Part shown: positions 6,964 to 16,557 of the stretch, piece by piece
Layout: every line of letters begins with the position of its first letter
Position numbering within the stretch: the first letter of the stretch is position 1
Assembly: GCF_900115075.1 (NCBI RefSeq)
Contig: NZ_FOVG01000001.1
Coordinates: forward strand, 2,108,001-2,172,000
Origin: Candidatus Pantoea varia
GTDB taxonomy: Bacteria; Pseudomonadota; Gammaproteobacteria; Enterobacterales; Enterobacteriaceae
Length of the DNA: 64,000 bases
Reading direction: 5' to 3'
Notes under the pieces: model-generated
Told to the model about the DNA's origin: nothing
Seen by the model: only the letters and a program-made list of their open reading frames with translations
The model's database searches: none
Made by a program: the position numbers and the translations under genes

Positions 6964-9477
6964 ATGTCACACACTATTTCTCTGGCACTGGACGGCTTGT
7001 CCTGCGGCCACTGTGTCAAACGTGTCAAAGAGGCACTGGAACAACGTGATGATGTTGACCAGGCAGACGTGACCCAACAGGAAGCACAGGTTTCCGGTCA
7101 CGCTGATGCGGCCGCGCTGATCGCCACCGTGGAGCAGGCGGGTTACCACGCGACGCTGAAAACCGCAGACGCTTCCCCAAAGTCTGAACCGTTGACAGCA
7201 TCAGAGCCGCCGCCGGAGGCGCTGACAACGGAGACCGCTTCTCATCCGGCAGAAAAAACATTGCCCACCCATATGCTGCTGATTGAGGGCATGACCTGCG
7301 CCAGCTGCGTGAGTCGGGTGGAAAAAGCGCTGCAGCAGGTCGCCGGCGTCAGCCAGGCGCGCGTCAATCTCGGCGAACGCAGTGCGCTGGTGCTGGGCGA
7401 CGCTGACCCGCAGCAGCTGGTCGCAGCCGTCGATGCCGCCGGTTATGGCGCGCAGGTAGTGGATGACGAACAGGAGCGGCGTGAAAAGCAACAGCTCAGC
7501 GCCCGCAGCGCGATGCGGCGTTTCAGCTGGCAGGCGGCCGTCGCCTTAGCATTCGGCGTGCCGCTGATGATCTGGGGCATGGTGGGCGACAACATGATGC
7601 TCACCGACCACAACCACGGCGTCTGGCTGACGCTGGGCATCGTGACTCTGCTGATCATGATCGTAACCGGCAGCCATTTTTATCGCAGTGCCTGGCGCAG
7701 TGTACGCAATGGCAGTGCCACCATGGATACGCTGGTGGCACTCGGCACAGGCGCGGCAGGGATCTACTCCTTTAGCGTGGTGCTGTGGCCCGACTTTTTC
7801 CCGCCGCAGGCGCGTCATCTCTATTTCGAAGCCAGCGTGATGATCCTGGGATTGATCAATCTGGGGCATGCCCTGGAGCAGCGGGCGCGTCAGCGATCGT
7901 CTAAGGCGCTGGAGCGACTGCTTGATCTGACGCCTGCCCAGGCACGGCTCGTCGATCAACAGGGTGACCGGCTGATCCCGGTCAGCGAAGTCCAGCCCGG
8001 CATGATGCTACGTCTGGTCACCGGCGATCGGGTTCCGGTCGATGGTGAAATCGCCACAGGTGAAGCCTGGTTTGATGAAGCGATGCTGACCGGCGAAGCG
8101 GTGCCGCAAAGCAAAGATCCGGGTGCGGCGATCTTCGCCGGAACGCTGGTGCAGGACGGCTCGGTAGAATTTATCGCCCGGGCGACCGGGAATCACACCA
8201 CCCTGTCGCGCATTATCCGGCTGGTACGTCAGGCGCAGAGCAGCAAACCCGATGTAGGCCGTCTGGCCGATCGCATCTCCGCCGTTTTTGTCCCGGTGGT
8301 GGTGTTGATTGCGCTGCTCAGCGGTGCGGTGTGGTATCTGTTCGGGCCGCAGCCTCAGATTGCCTACATGCTGGTGATTGCGACAACCGTCCTGATTATC
8401 GCCTGCCCCTGTGCACTGGGCCTGGCGACGCCGATGTCGATTATTGCCGGTGTTGGCCGCGCCGCAGAGCTGGGCGTGCTGGTGCGCGACGCCGATGCCC
8501 TGCAGCGCGCCAGCCAGATCGACACGCTGGTGTTTGATAAAACCGGCACCATCACAGCCGGTAAGCCGCAGGTCAGTGAGGTACTGGTCTGGGGTGAGGC
8601 CAGCCGTGAATCCGTGTTAGCGACCGCCGCCGCGCTGGAGTTCGCCTCGGGTCATCCGCTGGCGAAAGCGATTGTCGCCGAAGCGAAACTGACTCAACCG
8701 CCTCCTTTAGCGCAATTTCGTACAATACGCGGCAAAGGGGTCAGCGGTAGTCTGGATGGCAGAACGCTACTGCTGGGTAACGCCGCGCTGTTGCAGGAGA
8801 ACGACGTCGATTGCCGCGCAGCGGAAGCAGAGATTGCGCGCCTGACGCAACAGGGTGCAACGCCGGTATTACTGGCTGAACAGGGTCAGCTAACCGGCCT
8901 GATCGCGCTGCGCGATCAGCTTCGGCCGGAAAGCGGCGCAGCCCTGAAGCGGCTGCATCAGCAGGGTTATCGCCTGATCATGCTGACCGGCGATCACGAC
9001 AATACCGCGCGTGCCATTGCTGCCGAGGTCGGTATTGATGAGGTGATTGCCGGGGTATTGCCGGAAGGCAAAGCGGCCGCCATTGAACAGTTACAGCAGC
9101 AGGGCCGCCGCGTTGCGATGGTCGGTGACGGCATCAATGACGCGCCCGCGCTGGCGCAGGCCGATGTGGGCATTGCCATGGGGGGCGGCAGCGATGTGGC
9201 GGTAGAAACCGCAGGTATTACGCTGATGCGCGCCGACCTCAACAGTGTGGCAGATGCGTTAGCGCTCTCTTCCGCGACTCTGCGCAATATCCGGCAGAAC
9301 CTGTTTGGCGCCTTTATCTATAACAGCATTGGCATTCCTGTGGCCGCAGGTGTGCTCTATCCGCTGACCGGCACCCTGCTCAGCCCGATTGTGGCCGGTG
9401 CTGCGATGGCGCTGTCATCCATTACCGTGGTCAGCAATGCTAACCGCCTGCTGCGTTACCGGCCGCCGCGCCAGTAA
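6964..9477 (+). CDS. copA: CopA, Cu(I)-exporting P1B-type ATPase
   Basis: 837 residues. Two N-terminal metal-binding domains have CxxC pairs at 14/17 (GLSCGHC) and 112/115 (GMTCASC). The membrane copper site is CPC at 481-483, the phosphorylated Asp is Asp525 in DKTG, and the GDGINDAP hinge is near the C-terminus. It pumps cytoplasmic Cu(I) to the periplasm. The start at 6964 ([14 protein letters not shown]) follows a GAGGAG ribosome site; the ATG at 6940 lacks support. A programmed -1 frameshift site lies at codons 72-73 (separate entry). Confidence 0.97.
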   Translation: MSHTISLALDGLSCGHCVKRVKEALEQRDDVDQADVTQQEAQVSGHADAAALIATVEQAGYHATLKTADASPKSEPLTASEPPPEALTTETASHPAEKTLPTHMLLIEGMTCASCVSRVEKALQQVAGVSQARVNLGERSALVLGDADPQQLVAAVDAAGYGAQVVDDEQERREKQQLSARSAMRRFSWQAAVALAFGVPLMIWGMVGDNMMLTDHNHGVWLTLGIVTLLIMIVTGSHFYRSAWRSVRNGSATMDTLVALGTGAAGIYSFSVVLWPDFFPPQARHLYFEASVMILGLINLGHALEQRARQRSSKALERLLDLTPAQARLVDQQGDRLIPVSEVQPGMMLRLVTGDRVPVDGEIATGEAWFDEAMLTGEAVPQSKDPGAAIFAGTLVQDGSVEFIARATGNHTTLSRIIRLVRQAQSSKPDVGRLADRISAVFVPVVVLIALLSGAVWYLFGPQPQIAYMLVIATTVLIIACPCALGLATPMSIIAGVGRAAELGVLVRDADALQRASQIDTLVFDKTGTITAGKPQVSEVLVWGEASRESVLATAAALEFASGHPLAKAIVAEAKLTQPPPLAQFRTIRGKGVSGSLDGRTLLLGNAALLQENDVDCRAAEAEIARLTQQGATPVLLAEQGQLTGLIALRDQLRPESGAALKRLHQQGYRLIMLTGDHDNTARAIAAEVGIDEVIAGVLPEGKAAAIEQLQQQGRRVAMVGDGINDAPALAQADVGIAMGGGSDVAVETAGITLMRADLNSVADALALSSATLRNIRQNLFGAFIYNSIGIPVAAGVLYPLTGTLLSPIVAGAAMALSSITVVSNANRLLRYRPPRQ
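7176..7229 (+). promoter_or_regulatory. Programmed -1 frameshift element in copA, giving CopA(Z)
   Basis: The heptamer C CCA AAG (7176-7182) is in the right reading phase for tandem slippage at codons 72-73. After the shift, the next codons are GTC and TGA, so frameshifting yields a 74-residue protein consisting of the first metal-binding domain. Eight nt downstream a stem can form between 7191-7199 and 7221-7229 (9 positions, one A.A mismatch). E. coli copA has the same heptamer at the same place, followed by one codon and a stop, and makes the copper chaperone CopA(Z). Production here is inferred. Confidence 0.87.
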
Positions 9478-9548
9478 TCGCCGTTTCAGCGCTGTTTTTC
9501 ACTCTCTGAAGTCGCTAGCATGGGGTTTTAAATCGCAAAGGACCGGGA

Positions 9549-10352
9549 ATGACAGGCAACATCTGGCGCTCACTGCGCGGCTTTATCAGCCAACTTTTTC
9601 CCGCCAGTTACCGCTGGCCTGCGATGGATGTCCGGATTGGCGATCGTCAGCTGCATCTGGTAGGCAGCATCCACATGGGAACACGCGACATGCAGCCGTT
9701 GCCCGCTCGCCTGCTGCGTCAATTGCAGCAGGCGGATGCGCTGATTGTGGAAGCGGACATTACTCAGGGTGGCTCACCCTTTGATCATGGTGGCGACCGT
9801 CCTGCGCTCGCAACGCGGCTGGAGAGCAGCGCGTTGCAAACGCTCACCGCACTGTGTCAGGAAATGAGTCTCAACCTGAGCCTGTTCGATAACCTGCCCG
9901 CCTGGCAGGTGGCGCTGATGTTACAGGCACAGCAGGCGCAACGGCTGGGATTGCGGCCTGACTACGGCATTGATTATCAGCTGTTGCAGGCAGCGAAAGA
10001 CTTTAATAAACCGGTGATTGAACTGGAAGGTGCAGAGGCACAGATTGCCCTGCTGACTGCGCTGCCGGATGACGGCATGGCGCTGTTACAGGATACGCTG
10101 CTGCACTGGCACACCAATGCACGACTGCTGCAGATGATGGTGAGCTGGTGGCTCGATACGCCGCCACGCCAGCCGGAAATCACCCTGCCCGCCACCTTCA
10201 GTCAGGCGCTGAATGATACGTTGATCGGTCAGCGTAATGCGCAATGGTGTGACAGACTGCAGGGGTTAGCCGCGGGAAACTATGTGGTCGCGGTCGGTGC
10301 GCTGCATCTTTACGGCGAAGATAACCTGCCTGAGATGCTGAAGAGGCCCTGA
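9549..10352 (+). CDS. ybaP: YbaP, TraB/GumN-family protein
   Basis: 267 residues, close to E. coli YbaP (264). The family's two GxxH-like motifs are present: LVGSIHMG near the start and VGALHLYGE near the end, with a central Glu-rich segment (VIELEGAE). TraB/TIKI-type proteins are suspected metalloproteases, with proof only for distant animal members, so the activity here is unknown. It follows copA by 71 nt in the same direction. The chiX terminator overlaps its stop codon on the other strand. Confidence 0.9.
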   Translation: MTGNIWRSLRGFISQLFPASYRWPAMDVRIGDRQLHLVGSIHMGTRDMQPLPARLLRQLQQADALIVEADITQGGSPFDHGGDRPALATRLESSALQTLTALCQEMSLNLSLFDNLPAWQVALMLQAQQAQRLGLRPDYGIDYQLLQAAKDFNKPVIELEGAEAQIALLTALPDDGMALLQDTLLHWHTNARLLQMMVSWWLDTPPRQPEITLPATFSQALNDTLIGQRNAQWCDRLQGLAAGNYVVAVGALHLYGEDNLPEMLKRP

Positions 10353-10440
10353 AAAAAAGAGAGCCGATAATATTATCGGCCCGTCAAAAGAGGAATTTGT
10401 TTATGATTTTGGTTATCGCCCGCAATCGAATTGATGGCGC
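10352..10440 (-). ncRNA. chiX: ChiX small regulatory RNA
   Basis: E. coli encodes ChiX (formerly SroB/MicM) between ybaP and ybaK. At the same place on this strand is the conserved seed AAATTCCTCTTTTGACGGGC (one T longer than in E. coli). It is followed by the perfect palindrome at 10363-10380, the terminator stem, and then TCTC and a seven-T tail. A 5' hairpin (CGCC..CAAT-TCG-ATTG..GGCG) also fits the E. coli layout. A -10 TAAAAT at 10448-10453 sets the 5' end near 10440, giving about 89 nt. ChiX is Hfq-dependent and silences the chitoporin gene chiP; chitobiose-locus RNA acts as its decoy. The exact 5' end is an estimate. Confidence 0.88.
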
Positions 10441-10525
10441 GCGGCCAATTTTACGCAAAGAACAAAATTTCGCCACCTTTTTCCATGATTCTGCGTAATA
10501 AGATTTTTCTTAGTAAGGAACCCGT

Positions 10526-11005
10526 ATGACGCCCGCCGTAAAATTGCTGGAAAAACAAAAAGTCAGCTTCATCCTGCATCCCTATGAGCATGACAGCAAC
10601 GAAACCCATTTCGGTGACGAAGCTGTTCGTAAACTTAATCTGGATGCCCGCCAGGTTTATAAAACGCTGTTGGTGGCGCTGAATGGCGAGGCGAAACAGC
10701 TGGCGGTGGCGATTACGCCAGTTTCGACACAGCTGGATCTTAAAAAGGTGGCAAAAGCGCTGGGCGCAAAGAAAGCCGATATGGCCGATCCTCAACTGGC
10801 ACAGCGTGTCACCGGCTATCTGGTGGGCGGCATCAGTCCGCTGGGGCAGAAAAAGCGTCTGCCTACGGTAATCGATCACTCCGCCAGCGCGTTTAACGCC
10901 ATGTTTATCTCTGGCGGCAAGCGTGGACTGGATATCGAACTGGCCCCGCAGGATCTTTCACGGCTACTCGACGCGCCGTTTGCGGATATCGCCCGCCACG
11001 ACTAA
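10526..11005 (+). CDS. ybaK: YbaK, Cys-tRNA(Pro)/Cys-tRNA(Cys) deacylase
   Basis: 159 residues, the full length of the YbaK/EbsC domain. It hydrolyses Cys mis-attached to tRNA-Pro by prolyl-tRNA synthetase. Typical features are the Lys-rich strand around KTLLVALNG, the [14 protein letters not shown] motif and the [13 protein letters not shown]-terminal strand. The ribosome site is TAAGGA before ATG at 10526. Its end overlaps the convergent LysR gene by 4 nt. Confidence 0.93.
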   Translation: MTPAVKLLEKQKVSFILHPYEHDSNETHFGDEAVRKLNLDARQVYKTLLVALNGEAKQLAVAITPVSTQLDLKKVAKALGAKKADMADPQLAQRVTGYLVGGISPLGQKKRLPTVIDHSASAFNAMFISGGKRGLDIELAPQDLSRLLDAPFADIARHD

Positions 11006-11880
11006 ACCCGTGGCTGGGCGCAAAGCTGATCGATCATCCAGCGACCCGCCGGGCCGGGCGGCGTGCGTCGCGACCAGACCACCTCAACAGCGATATGCTG
11101 CGGCCAGCCCGGCATCGACAGCTCTTTCAGGACGTCATGTCCAAACTGCTTCACCAGCCAGCGCGGCAGAACAGTCCAGCCAAACCCCTGCTCTGCCATC
11201 TCCAGCAGCAGTAAATAGCTGGGTGCCGACCAGATGCGTCCCATTGGCGCGGTTTCAGAAGCCTCAACCCAGGTGTTTAACCGCAGATGTCGAACCTCTT
11301 CCAGCTCGCTTTCGCTAACAGTACTAAGCTGTGCCAGCGGATGATCGCGATGCAAAAAGACCGCCATCTGCGCTTCAACCTGCAGTCGTGCCACCGCGAT
11401 ATCCACCGGCAGATTGGGCTGTGCCCGCACCACGCCCAGATGGACTCGCCCGGCCTGCAGCAGATCCAGCACATCGCCATCCTCGGCAATCATGACTTCC
11501 AGTTCTATCTCCGGATAGCGGGCATCAAATTGCCTGAGCAGATTTTCGTGATGATCGGTTTGCCAGAAGTCTGACATGGCAAAACTGAGCCGGGGTTCAA
11601 CGCCCTGCGACAGACGGATCGCCAGCGCATCCAGCCGCTCACTGGCGGCGAGGATTTGCTGAACCTGAGGAATAACGCGGCGTCCCTGCTCGGTCAGAAT
11701 CGGCTGACGACCGGCCCGATCAAACAGCACAAAGCCGAGATCGTCTTCTAAATTTGCCACCGCCGCGCTGATGGTGGACTGGCTTTTACCCAGCGCGCGC
11801 GCAGCCGCAGAGAAAGAACCGCTCGCCACGGTCTGCATAAAAGCCTCAAGGGATTCCGGGGAGTAACGCATCTGAACCAT
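11002..11880 (-). CDS. LysR-family regulator divergent from a PACE efflux gene (AceR-like candidate)
   Basis: 292 residues (or 289 from the second ATG at 11871; no strong ribosome site separates them). An N-terminal winged helix ([28 protein letters not shown]) is followed by a LysR substrate-binding domain starting near residue 90. It is divergently transcribed from a PACE-family transporter gene with an 80-nt gap, the arrangement of Acinetobacter AceR-AceI, where the LysR protein activates the pump gene on exposure to chlorhexidine or diamines. The ligand here is unknown. This pair is absent between ybaK and ushA in E. coli. Confidence 0.85.
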   Translation of the reverse strand: MVQMRYSPESLEAFMQTVASGSFSAAARALGKSQSTISAAVANLEDDLGFVLFDRAGRQPILTEQGRRVIPQVQQILAASERLDALAIRLSQGVEPRLSFAMSDFWQTDHHENLLRQFDARYPEIELEVMIAEDGDVLDLLQAGRVHLGVVRAQPNLPVDIAVARLQVEAQMAVFLHRDHPLAQLSTVSESELEEVRHLRLNTWVEASETAPMGRIWSAPSYLLLLEMAEQGFGWTVLPRWLVKQFGHDVLKELSMPGWPQHIAVEVVWSRRTPPGPAGRWMIDQLCAQPRV

Positions 11881-11960
11881 CGCTTTTTTCGATAGGTGTT
11901 CATTTTATCTTAGCATTCTGACGTGTGAAAATGCGCCGCATTATTCAAGGAGAATTAACA

Positions 11961-12392
11961 ATGCGTACCCGCTCAATTAAAGAACGTATTCTTCATGCTG
12001 TCTGTTTTGAAACGCTGGCGATCCTGACCGTTTCGCCGCTGGCGGCATGGGTGATGGATAAGCCGCTGTTTCAGATGGGATCGCTGGCGATTATGCTCTC
12101 AACGGTCGCGATGCTATGGAATATGATTTACAACAGCGGATTTGACAGGCTCTATCCGCCAGACCAGAAACGCGGGCCGGGTGTCCGTGTATTACATGCG
12201 CTGGGATTTGAAGGTGGGTTTATCCTGATCGGCCTGCCGATTGCGGCCTGGATGCTGGATATCTCCCTGTGGCAGGCGTTGCTGGTAGAAGTGGCCTTTT
12301 TCCTCTTCTTCCTGCCCTACACCATGGCCTACAACTGGGTGTGGGACAAACTGCGCGAGCGCTGGATCAGACGTCACTCCTGCCAGGCATAA
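11961..12392 (+). CDS. PACE-family (AceI-like) multidrug/diamine efflux protein
   Basis: 143 residues with four membrane segments arranged as two 'bacterial transmembrane pair' repeats, each opening with R..HA..FE (residues about 9-15 and 73-80). The membrane-embedded Glu of the first FE is the proton-coupling residue in AceI. Family members export chlorhexidine, acriflavine or short-chain diamines. The start at 11961 follows AAGGAGA; an upstream ATG at 11925 has no such site. Regulation by the divergent LysR gene is likely. Confidence 0.87.
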   Translation: MRTRSIKERILHAVCFETLAILTVSPLAAWVMDKPLFQMGSLAIMLSTVAMLWNMIYNSGFDRLYPPDQKRGPGVRVLHALGFEGGFILIGLPIAAWMLDISLWQALLVEVAFFLFFLPYTMAYNWVWDKLRERWIRRHSCQA

Positions 12393-12396
12393 GAAA

Positions 12397-12422
12397 AACG
12401 GGAGGCGCAAGCGCCTCCCGTT
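12397..12422. terminator. Bidirectional terminator between the PACE gene and ushA
   Basis: A near-perfect 10-bp GC stem (CGGGAGGCGC / GCGCCTCCCG) lies between the two convergent genes. On the minus strand it is followed by TTTTT, a strong terminator for ushA starting 5 nt after its stop. On the plus strand the T-run is only TT. Confidence 0.88.
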
Positions 12423-12426
12423 AAGC

Positions 12427-14193
12427 TCAATGCGTACGGGCTGTTTCATTCCCCCAGGGCCAGATCCACGCCAGAATCATTTTTGGATAATTACGCTTCC
12501 GCGCTTTTTCCGCTGCTTCATCCCGCGCCCGAATCTGCTCATCGGTCAGGTGCACAATCTGCCCTTTCGGCTCATAGTCGCTGGCTTTCACCGGTGAATG
12601 CGCCCTGATAAAGTCGCGCAGTACCTGTGCATCGACCGCTCCGCTGTTGGCATACCCGGCGTGATTATCCAGACGCGGATAACCGTCGCCACCCGCCGCA
12701 TTGAAGCTGTTGGTCGCCATGCGATAACTCTGCGTGTCCTGCAGCGGCTTACCGTTAATGCTGACGTTGCTGACCTGCTTACCGTCGGTGGTCAGGCTTA
12801 TACCGGCAAACTGGGCGTAGCCACCTGAGTCAGGCTGAATATTGGCGACGACATCCAGATATTTTTTGATCTCCGCGCCGGTCAGGCTGACCGAAACCAC
12901 CTGGTTGCCAAACGGCTGAACCTGCAGCAGATCACGCCAGCTCAGCTTGCCCGCGTTCAGCGAGGTGCGGATTCCGCCACCGCTCATCACCGCAAAATCG
13001 GCTTTGATGTGCGCCATCTGGGCGTGAAGAATCAGCTGGCCAAGATTCGTCTGCTTAAAGCGAACCTGCTCTTTTTCACCGTTGAAGTTGCCGTCGGCGC
13101 TGCCGACATTCACGGTTAACTTTGCTTCTGCACGTTTCTGGAACGGCATCAGCAGCTTCATCATGGCGGTGTTTTTCGGGATCTCTTCCTGCCAGGTCAG
13201 CCAGGTTTCGCTGCCATCCGCATTCTTTATCTTGTGTTTGAGGTTAACCGGCACCAGCTGATAAGCCTCCAGCGTCACCTGACCATTGCGGAAGGTGAAG
13301 TCGCCGCGACCAACATATTTACCCCACTTGTCAGCCTGCATGATCCAGATCCCGTTCTGCTGATCGGGTTTGCAGGGCTGACCGGGCTGATAATTTTTGA
13401 CGCTGACGTTCGCTTTTTCCATGCAGACCGCGTCATGCGAATGACCGCCGACAATCAGATCGATGGTGCCAGCAGGCAGGCTGCGCGCCAGGGTGACATC
13501 ATCAATGCCGTTGCTGCCATGCTTACCGTCGTCATAGTGGCCAAGATGCGTCAGCGCGACAATCACGTCCGGCTTTTCGGTGGCGCGCAGTTCGGCCACC
13601 GCCTTCTCCGTCTCCGCAATCGGATCGCGGAACTCGGTATCTGTCAGTCCGGCCGGATTAGCCAGTTTTGCGGTGTCCGGGGTGATCAGCCCGACTACGG
13701 CGATTTTCAGTCCGAGACGGTTGAATACCGCCCAGGGTTTAAACATGCGCTGACCGGTACTTTTCTGGTAAACGTTGGCGGCGAGCAGCGGGAAGCGCGC
13801 CCACTTCTCCTGCTTGCGCAGAACCGCGATCGGCTTGTCGAACTCATGATTGCCCAGCGCCATCGCATCGTAGCCAATGAGGTTCATCGCACGAAAATCG
13901 GGCTCAGCGTCCAGCTCATCGGACTCCGGTACGCCCGTATTCACATCACCGGCAGAGAGAATCAATGCGCCGCCGCCGTGTGACTGCACATCATAGCGCA
14001 TCGTATCCATCAGGGTTTTCTGCGCGGCCAGACCATATTCACCCTGCTCAGTAAACCAGAAGTGACCATGCTCATCGTTGGTGTGCAGCAGGCTGAAACG
14101 ATAGGTGCGATCGGCCTGGGCAGCCTGCGAACACAGCGGCATCAGAGCCACCAGAAGCGCCAAGCCTACCCCTGTCCATTTAGATAACAACAC
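12427..14193 (-). CDS. ushA: UshA, periplasmic 5'-nucleotidase / UDP-sugar hydrolase
   Basis: 588 residues from a GTG start at 14193, chosen because a GGAGA site lies 6 nt upstream and a typical signal peptide (hydrophobic core GVGLALLVALMPL, cleavage near SQAAQA) follows. The longer ATG form would add 21 charged residues. Metal-ligand motifs of the metallophosphatase domain are visible (LHTNDEHGHF, GNHEFD, GGHSHD), and the C-terminal domain carries the nucleotide-binding region ending GGDGYPRLDN. It degrades external UDP-sugars and nucleotides for salvage. Confidence 0.93.
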   Translation of the reverse strand: MLLSKWTGVGLALLVALMPLCSQAAQADRTYRFSLLHTNDEHGHFWFTEQGEYGLAAQKTLMDTMRYDVQSHGGGALILSAGDVNTGVPESDELDAEPDFRAMNLIGYDAMALGNHEFDKPIAVLRKQEKWARFPLLAANVYQKSTGQRMFKPWAVFNRLGLKIAVVGLITPDTAKLANPAGLTDTEFRDPIAETEKAVAELRATEKPDVIVALTHLGHYDDGKHGSNGIDDVTLARSLPAGTIDLIVGGHSHDAVCMEKANVSVKNYQPGQPCKPDQQNGIWIMQADKWGKYVGRGDFTFRNGQVTLEAYQLVPVNLKHKIKNADGSETWLTWQEEIPKNTAMMKLLMPFQKRAEAKLTVNVGSADGNFNGEKEQVRFKQTNLGQLILHAQMAHIKADFAVMSGGGIRTSLNAGKLSWRDLLQVQPFGNQVVSVSLTGAEIKKYLDVVANIQPDSGGYAQFAGISLTTDGKQVSNVSINGKPLQDTQSYRMATNSFNAAGGDGYPRLDNHAGYANSGAVDAQVLRDFIRAHSPVKASDYEPKGQIVHLTDEQIRARDEAAEKARKRNYPKMILAWIWPWGNETARTH

Positions 14194-14724
14194 TGTGATT
14201 CTCCTTAATTTGCCGTCTGGCCTGATTTTCTGCCGCGTTGCCCCACTGTGTCGCACATTCCCCAGGCGAACTCAAGGCCCATGCACATTCATGCGCCTGA
14301 CGATGCCACCTCATTTTTACCCTGGTCCGCCTTTGCTCAACGTGACTGTGTCTGCGAGATGACGCCACCACCGCGCCCGATTCTGCGGATCGGGCAGAGA
14401 GAGGCTGTAAACCAGGTTGCTAAGCCGCTGTTTACGCCTGCAAAAGTGCCGCTAACGGGCTTTACCCCCTCTGTATGCGTATTTAACGCTTATTCGTGCC
14501 ATACCTGCATCATTTACTGAGGTTAAATTTTATTTACCCGAGCCAGTTTAAAGCGTCAAATCAGCCAATATTATGGATAATGGATAAAAATACCCTTTCG
14601 ATTGCGCATTTAACTTTTTTTCACGGTTTTTTAAGGTATTCCCGCAAATTGCTCAGCGAAAGAATAGATTTTGTTTTAAACTCATTTGTTACAACCGGAT
14701 ACATTTGTATACAAGGAGACAGGC
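14194..14724. other. Long divergent intergenic region between ushA and ybaL
   Basis: 531 bases with no supported gene. Short ORFs here lack ribosome sites and resemble nothing known. It must hold the promoters of ushA (leftward) and ybaL (rightward); the part nearest ybaL (about 14515-14720) is markedly AT-rich. In E. coli the fosmidomycin-resistance gene fsr lies at this point, and no trace of it is seen. Confidence 0.6.
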
Positions 14725-16419
14725 ATGCATCACACCACACCGCTGATCACTACCATCGTCGGAGCACTGGTTCTGGCATTTCTCCTTGGGATGCTTGCCC
14801 ACCGCCTGCGCATTTCCCCTCTGGTCGGTTACCTGCTCGCAGGCGTGCTGGCGGGTCCCTTTACGCCAGGCTTTGTTGCCGATACTAATCTGGCCCCTGA
14901 GCTAGCGGAACTCGGCGTTATCCTGCTGATGTTCGGTGTCGGCCTGCACTTCTCAATGAAAGATCTGATGTCGGTAAAGTCGATTGCCATTCCCGGTGCC
15001 ATCGCACAGATCGCGGTCGCGACGTTACTGGGAATGGGCTTGTCGTGGACGCTGGGATGGTCGTGGATGACGGGCCTGGTGTTTGGTCTTTGCCTCTCTA
15101 CCGCCAGTACTGTGGTGTTACTGCGTGCGTTAGAGGAGCGGCAGTTAATTGATAGCCAGCGCGGGCAGATTGCGATTGGCTGGCTGATTGTCGAAGATCT
15201 GGTGATGGTGCTGACGCTGGTGCTGCTGCCTGCGATTGCCGGCATGATGGAACAGGGCAACGCCAGCGCCGGACTGCTGGCCTGGGATCTGCTATGGACC
15301 ATCGGTAAAGTGGCCGCCTTTATGGTGCTGATGATGGTCGTGGGTCGTCGTGCCGTGCCCTGGATCCTCGCCCGCAGCGCCGCCACCGGTTCGCGCGAGC
15401 TGTTTACGCTGGCGGTGTTAGCGCTGGCGCTGGGCATCGCCTTTGGTGCGGTTGAATTCTTTGATGTGTCGTTTGCCCTGGGTGCCTTCTTCGCCGGTAT
15501 GGTGCTGAACGAGTCGGAACTGAGCCACCGCGCCGCGCGCGATACCCTGCCGTTGCGTGATGCCTTTGCCGTGCTGTTCTTTGTCTCGGTCGGCATGCTG
15601 TTCGACCCGTCGATTCTGGTGACGCAACCGCTGGCGGTGCTGGGTGCGCTGGTGATTATTGTGGTGGGTAAATCGGTCGCCGCGTGGCTGCTGGTGTCGC
15701 TGCTCGGTCATTCGCGTCGTACGGCGTTGACCATTTCGGTCAGTCTGGCGCAGATTGGTGAATTCGCCTTTATTCTGGCCGGACTGGGTATCTCGCTGGG
15801 GCTGCTGAATGATGAGGGTCGCAACCTGGTGCTGGCCGCCGCCATCCTGTCGATTATGCTGAATCCGATCCTGTTTACCCTGCTGGAGCGTTTCCTGGCG
15901 AAAACGGAGACGATGGAAGAGCAGACGCTGGAAGAAGCAATTGAAGAAGAGAAGCAGATCCCGGTCGATTTCTGCAATCACGCCGTCATTGTCGGCTACG
16001 GCCGGGTGGGCAGCCTGATTGGTCAGAAGCTGCTTGAGGCCAATGTGCCGCTGGTGGTGGTTGAAAACTCCCGCACGCGGGTTGAAGCGCTGCGCGAGCG
16101 CGGCATCAAGGCGGTGCTGGGGAATGCGGCTCGCGCGGACACCATGGAACTGGCCCGACTCGACTGCGCCCGCTGGCTGTTACTGACTATTCCGAATGGC
16201 TATGAAGCAGGAGAAGTCGTCACCGCAGCGCGTGAAAAGCATCAGAATATCGAGATTATCGCCCGCGCCCACTATGACGATGAAGTGGAGTACATCATGG
16301 AACGGGGTGCCACCCGCGTCGTAATGGGTGAGCGTGAGATTGCCAGCAGCATGCTGCAAATCCTGCAGGATGAGATGACGCAGGGCGAAGATTTAAAGCC
16401 CTGCGACGTGGTGCGCTGA
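14725..16419 (+). CDS. ybaL: YbaL (KefB/CPA2-type) cation:proton antiporter with RCK domain
   Basis: 564 residues starting MHHTTPLITTIVG at 14725, as in E. coli, after an AAGGAGA site; the ATG at 14686 is not conserved. Residues about 1-390 form a 12-13-helix CPA2 exchanger. A Glu-rich linker (EEQTLEEAIEEEKQIP) leads to a TrkA-N/RCK domain (VIVGYGRVGS) that binds NAD(H). The family exchanges K+ or Na+ for H+; the exact ion for YbaL is not settled. Confidence 0.95.
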   Translation: MHHTTPLITTIVGALVLAFLLGMLAHRLRISPLVGYLLAGVLAGPFTPGFVADTNLAPELAELGVILLMFGVGLHFSMKDLMSVKSIAIPGAIAQIAVATLLGMGLSWTLGWSWMTGLVFGLCLSTASTVVLLRALEERQLIDSQRGQIAIGWLIVEDLVMVLTLVLLPAIAGMMEQGNASAGLLAWDLLWTIGKVAAFMVLMMVVGRRAVPWILARSAATGSRELFTLAVLALALGIAFGAVEFFDVSFALGAFFAGMVLNESELSHRAARDTLPLRDAFAVLFFVSVGMLFDPSILVTQPLAVLGALVIIVVGKSVAAWLLVSLLGHSRRTALTISVSLAQIGEFAFILAGLGISLGLLNDEGRNLVLAAAILSIMLNPILFTLLERFLAKTETMEEQTLEEAIEEEKQIPVDFCNHAVIVGYGRVGSLIGQKLLEANVPLVVVENSRTRVEALRERGIKAVLGNAARADTMELARLDCARWLLLTIPNGYEAGEVVTAAREKHQNIEIIARAHYDDEVEYIMERGATRVVMGEREIASSMLQILQDEMTQGEDLKPCDVVR

Positions 16420-16511
16420 TTCCGGTTCATAGAATCCTGGCAGACTACTGGCATATCCAAAGCAGGGTGAATTTTACCGCTAAACGAGCCAGACGTTGCC
16501 AGTTATCTAAG

Positions 16512-16537
16512 GCCCTTCTCTTCAGAAGGGCTTTTTT
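16512..16537 (+). terminator. ybaL terminator
   Basis: An 8-bp stem (GCCCTTCT / AGAAGGGC, loop CTTC) followed by TTTTTT, about 90 nt after ybaL and before convergent gsk. Confidence 0.9.
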
Positions 16538-16557
16538 ATGCGCGGCAGCAGCCAGCT

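Noticed and set aside
10403..10498. A 31-codon ORF with a plausible ribosome site just before ybaK
   Set aside because: It is antisense to the ChiX seed and hairpin, whose conservation explains the sequence (the 'AGAGGAATTTG' resembling a ribosome site is the complement of the ChiX seed).
13234..13983. A 249-codon plus-strand ORF
   Set aside because: Antisense to ushA; no independent support.
14248..14888. Short overlapping ORFs in the ushA-ybaL gap
   Set aside because: No ribosome sites, no recognisable domains, and one of them runs into the ybaL coding region in another frame.
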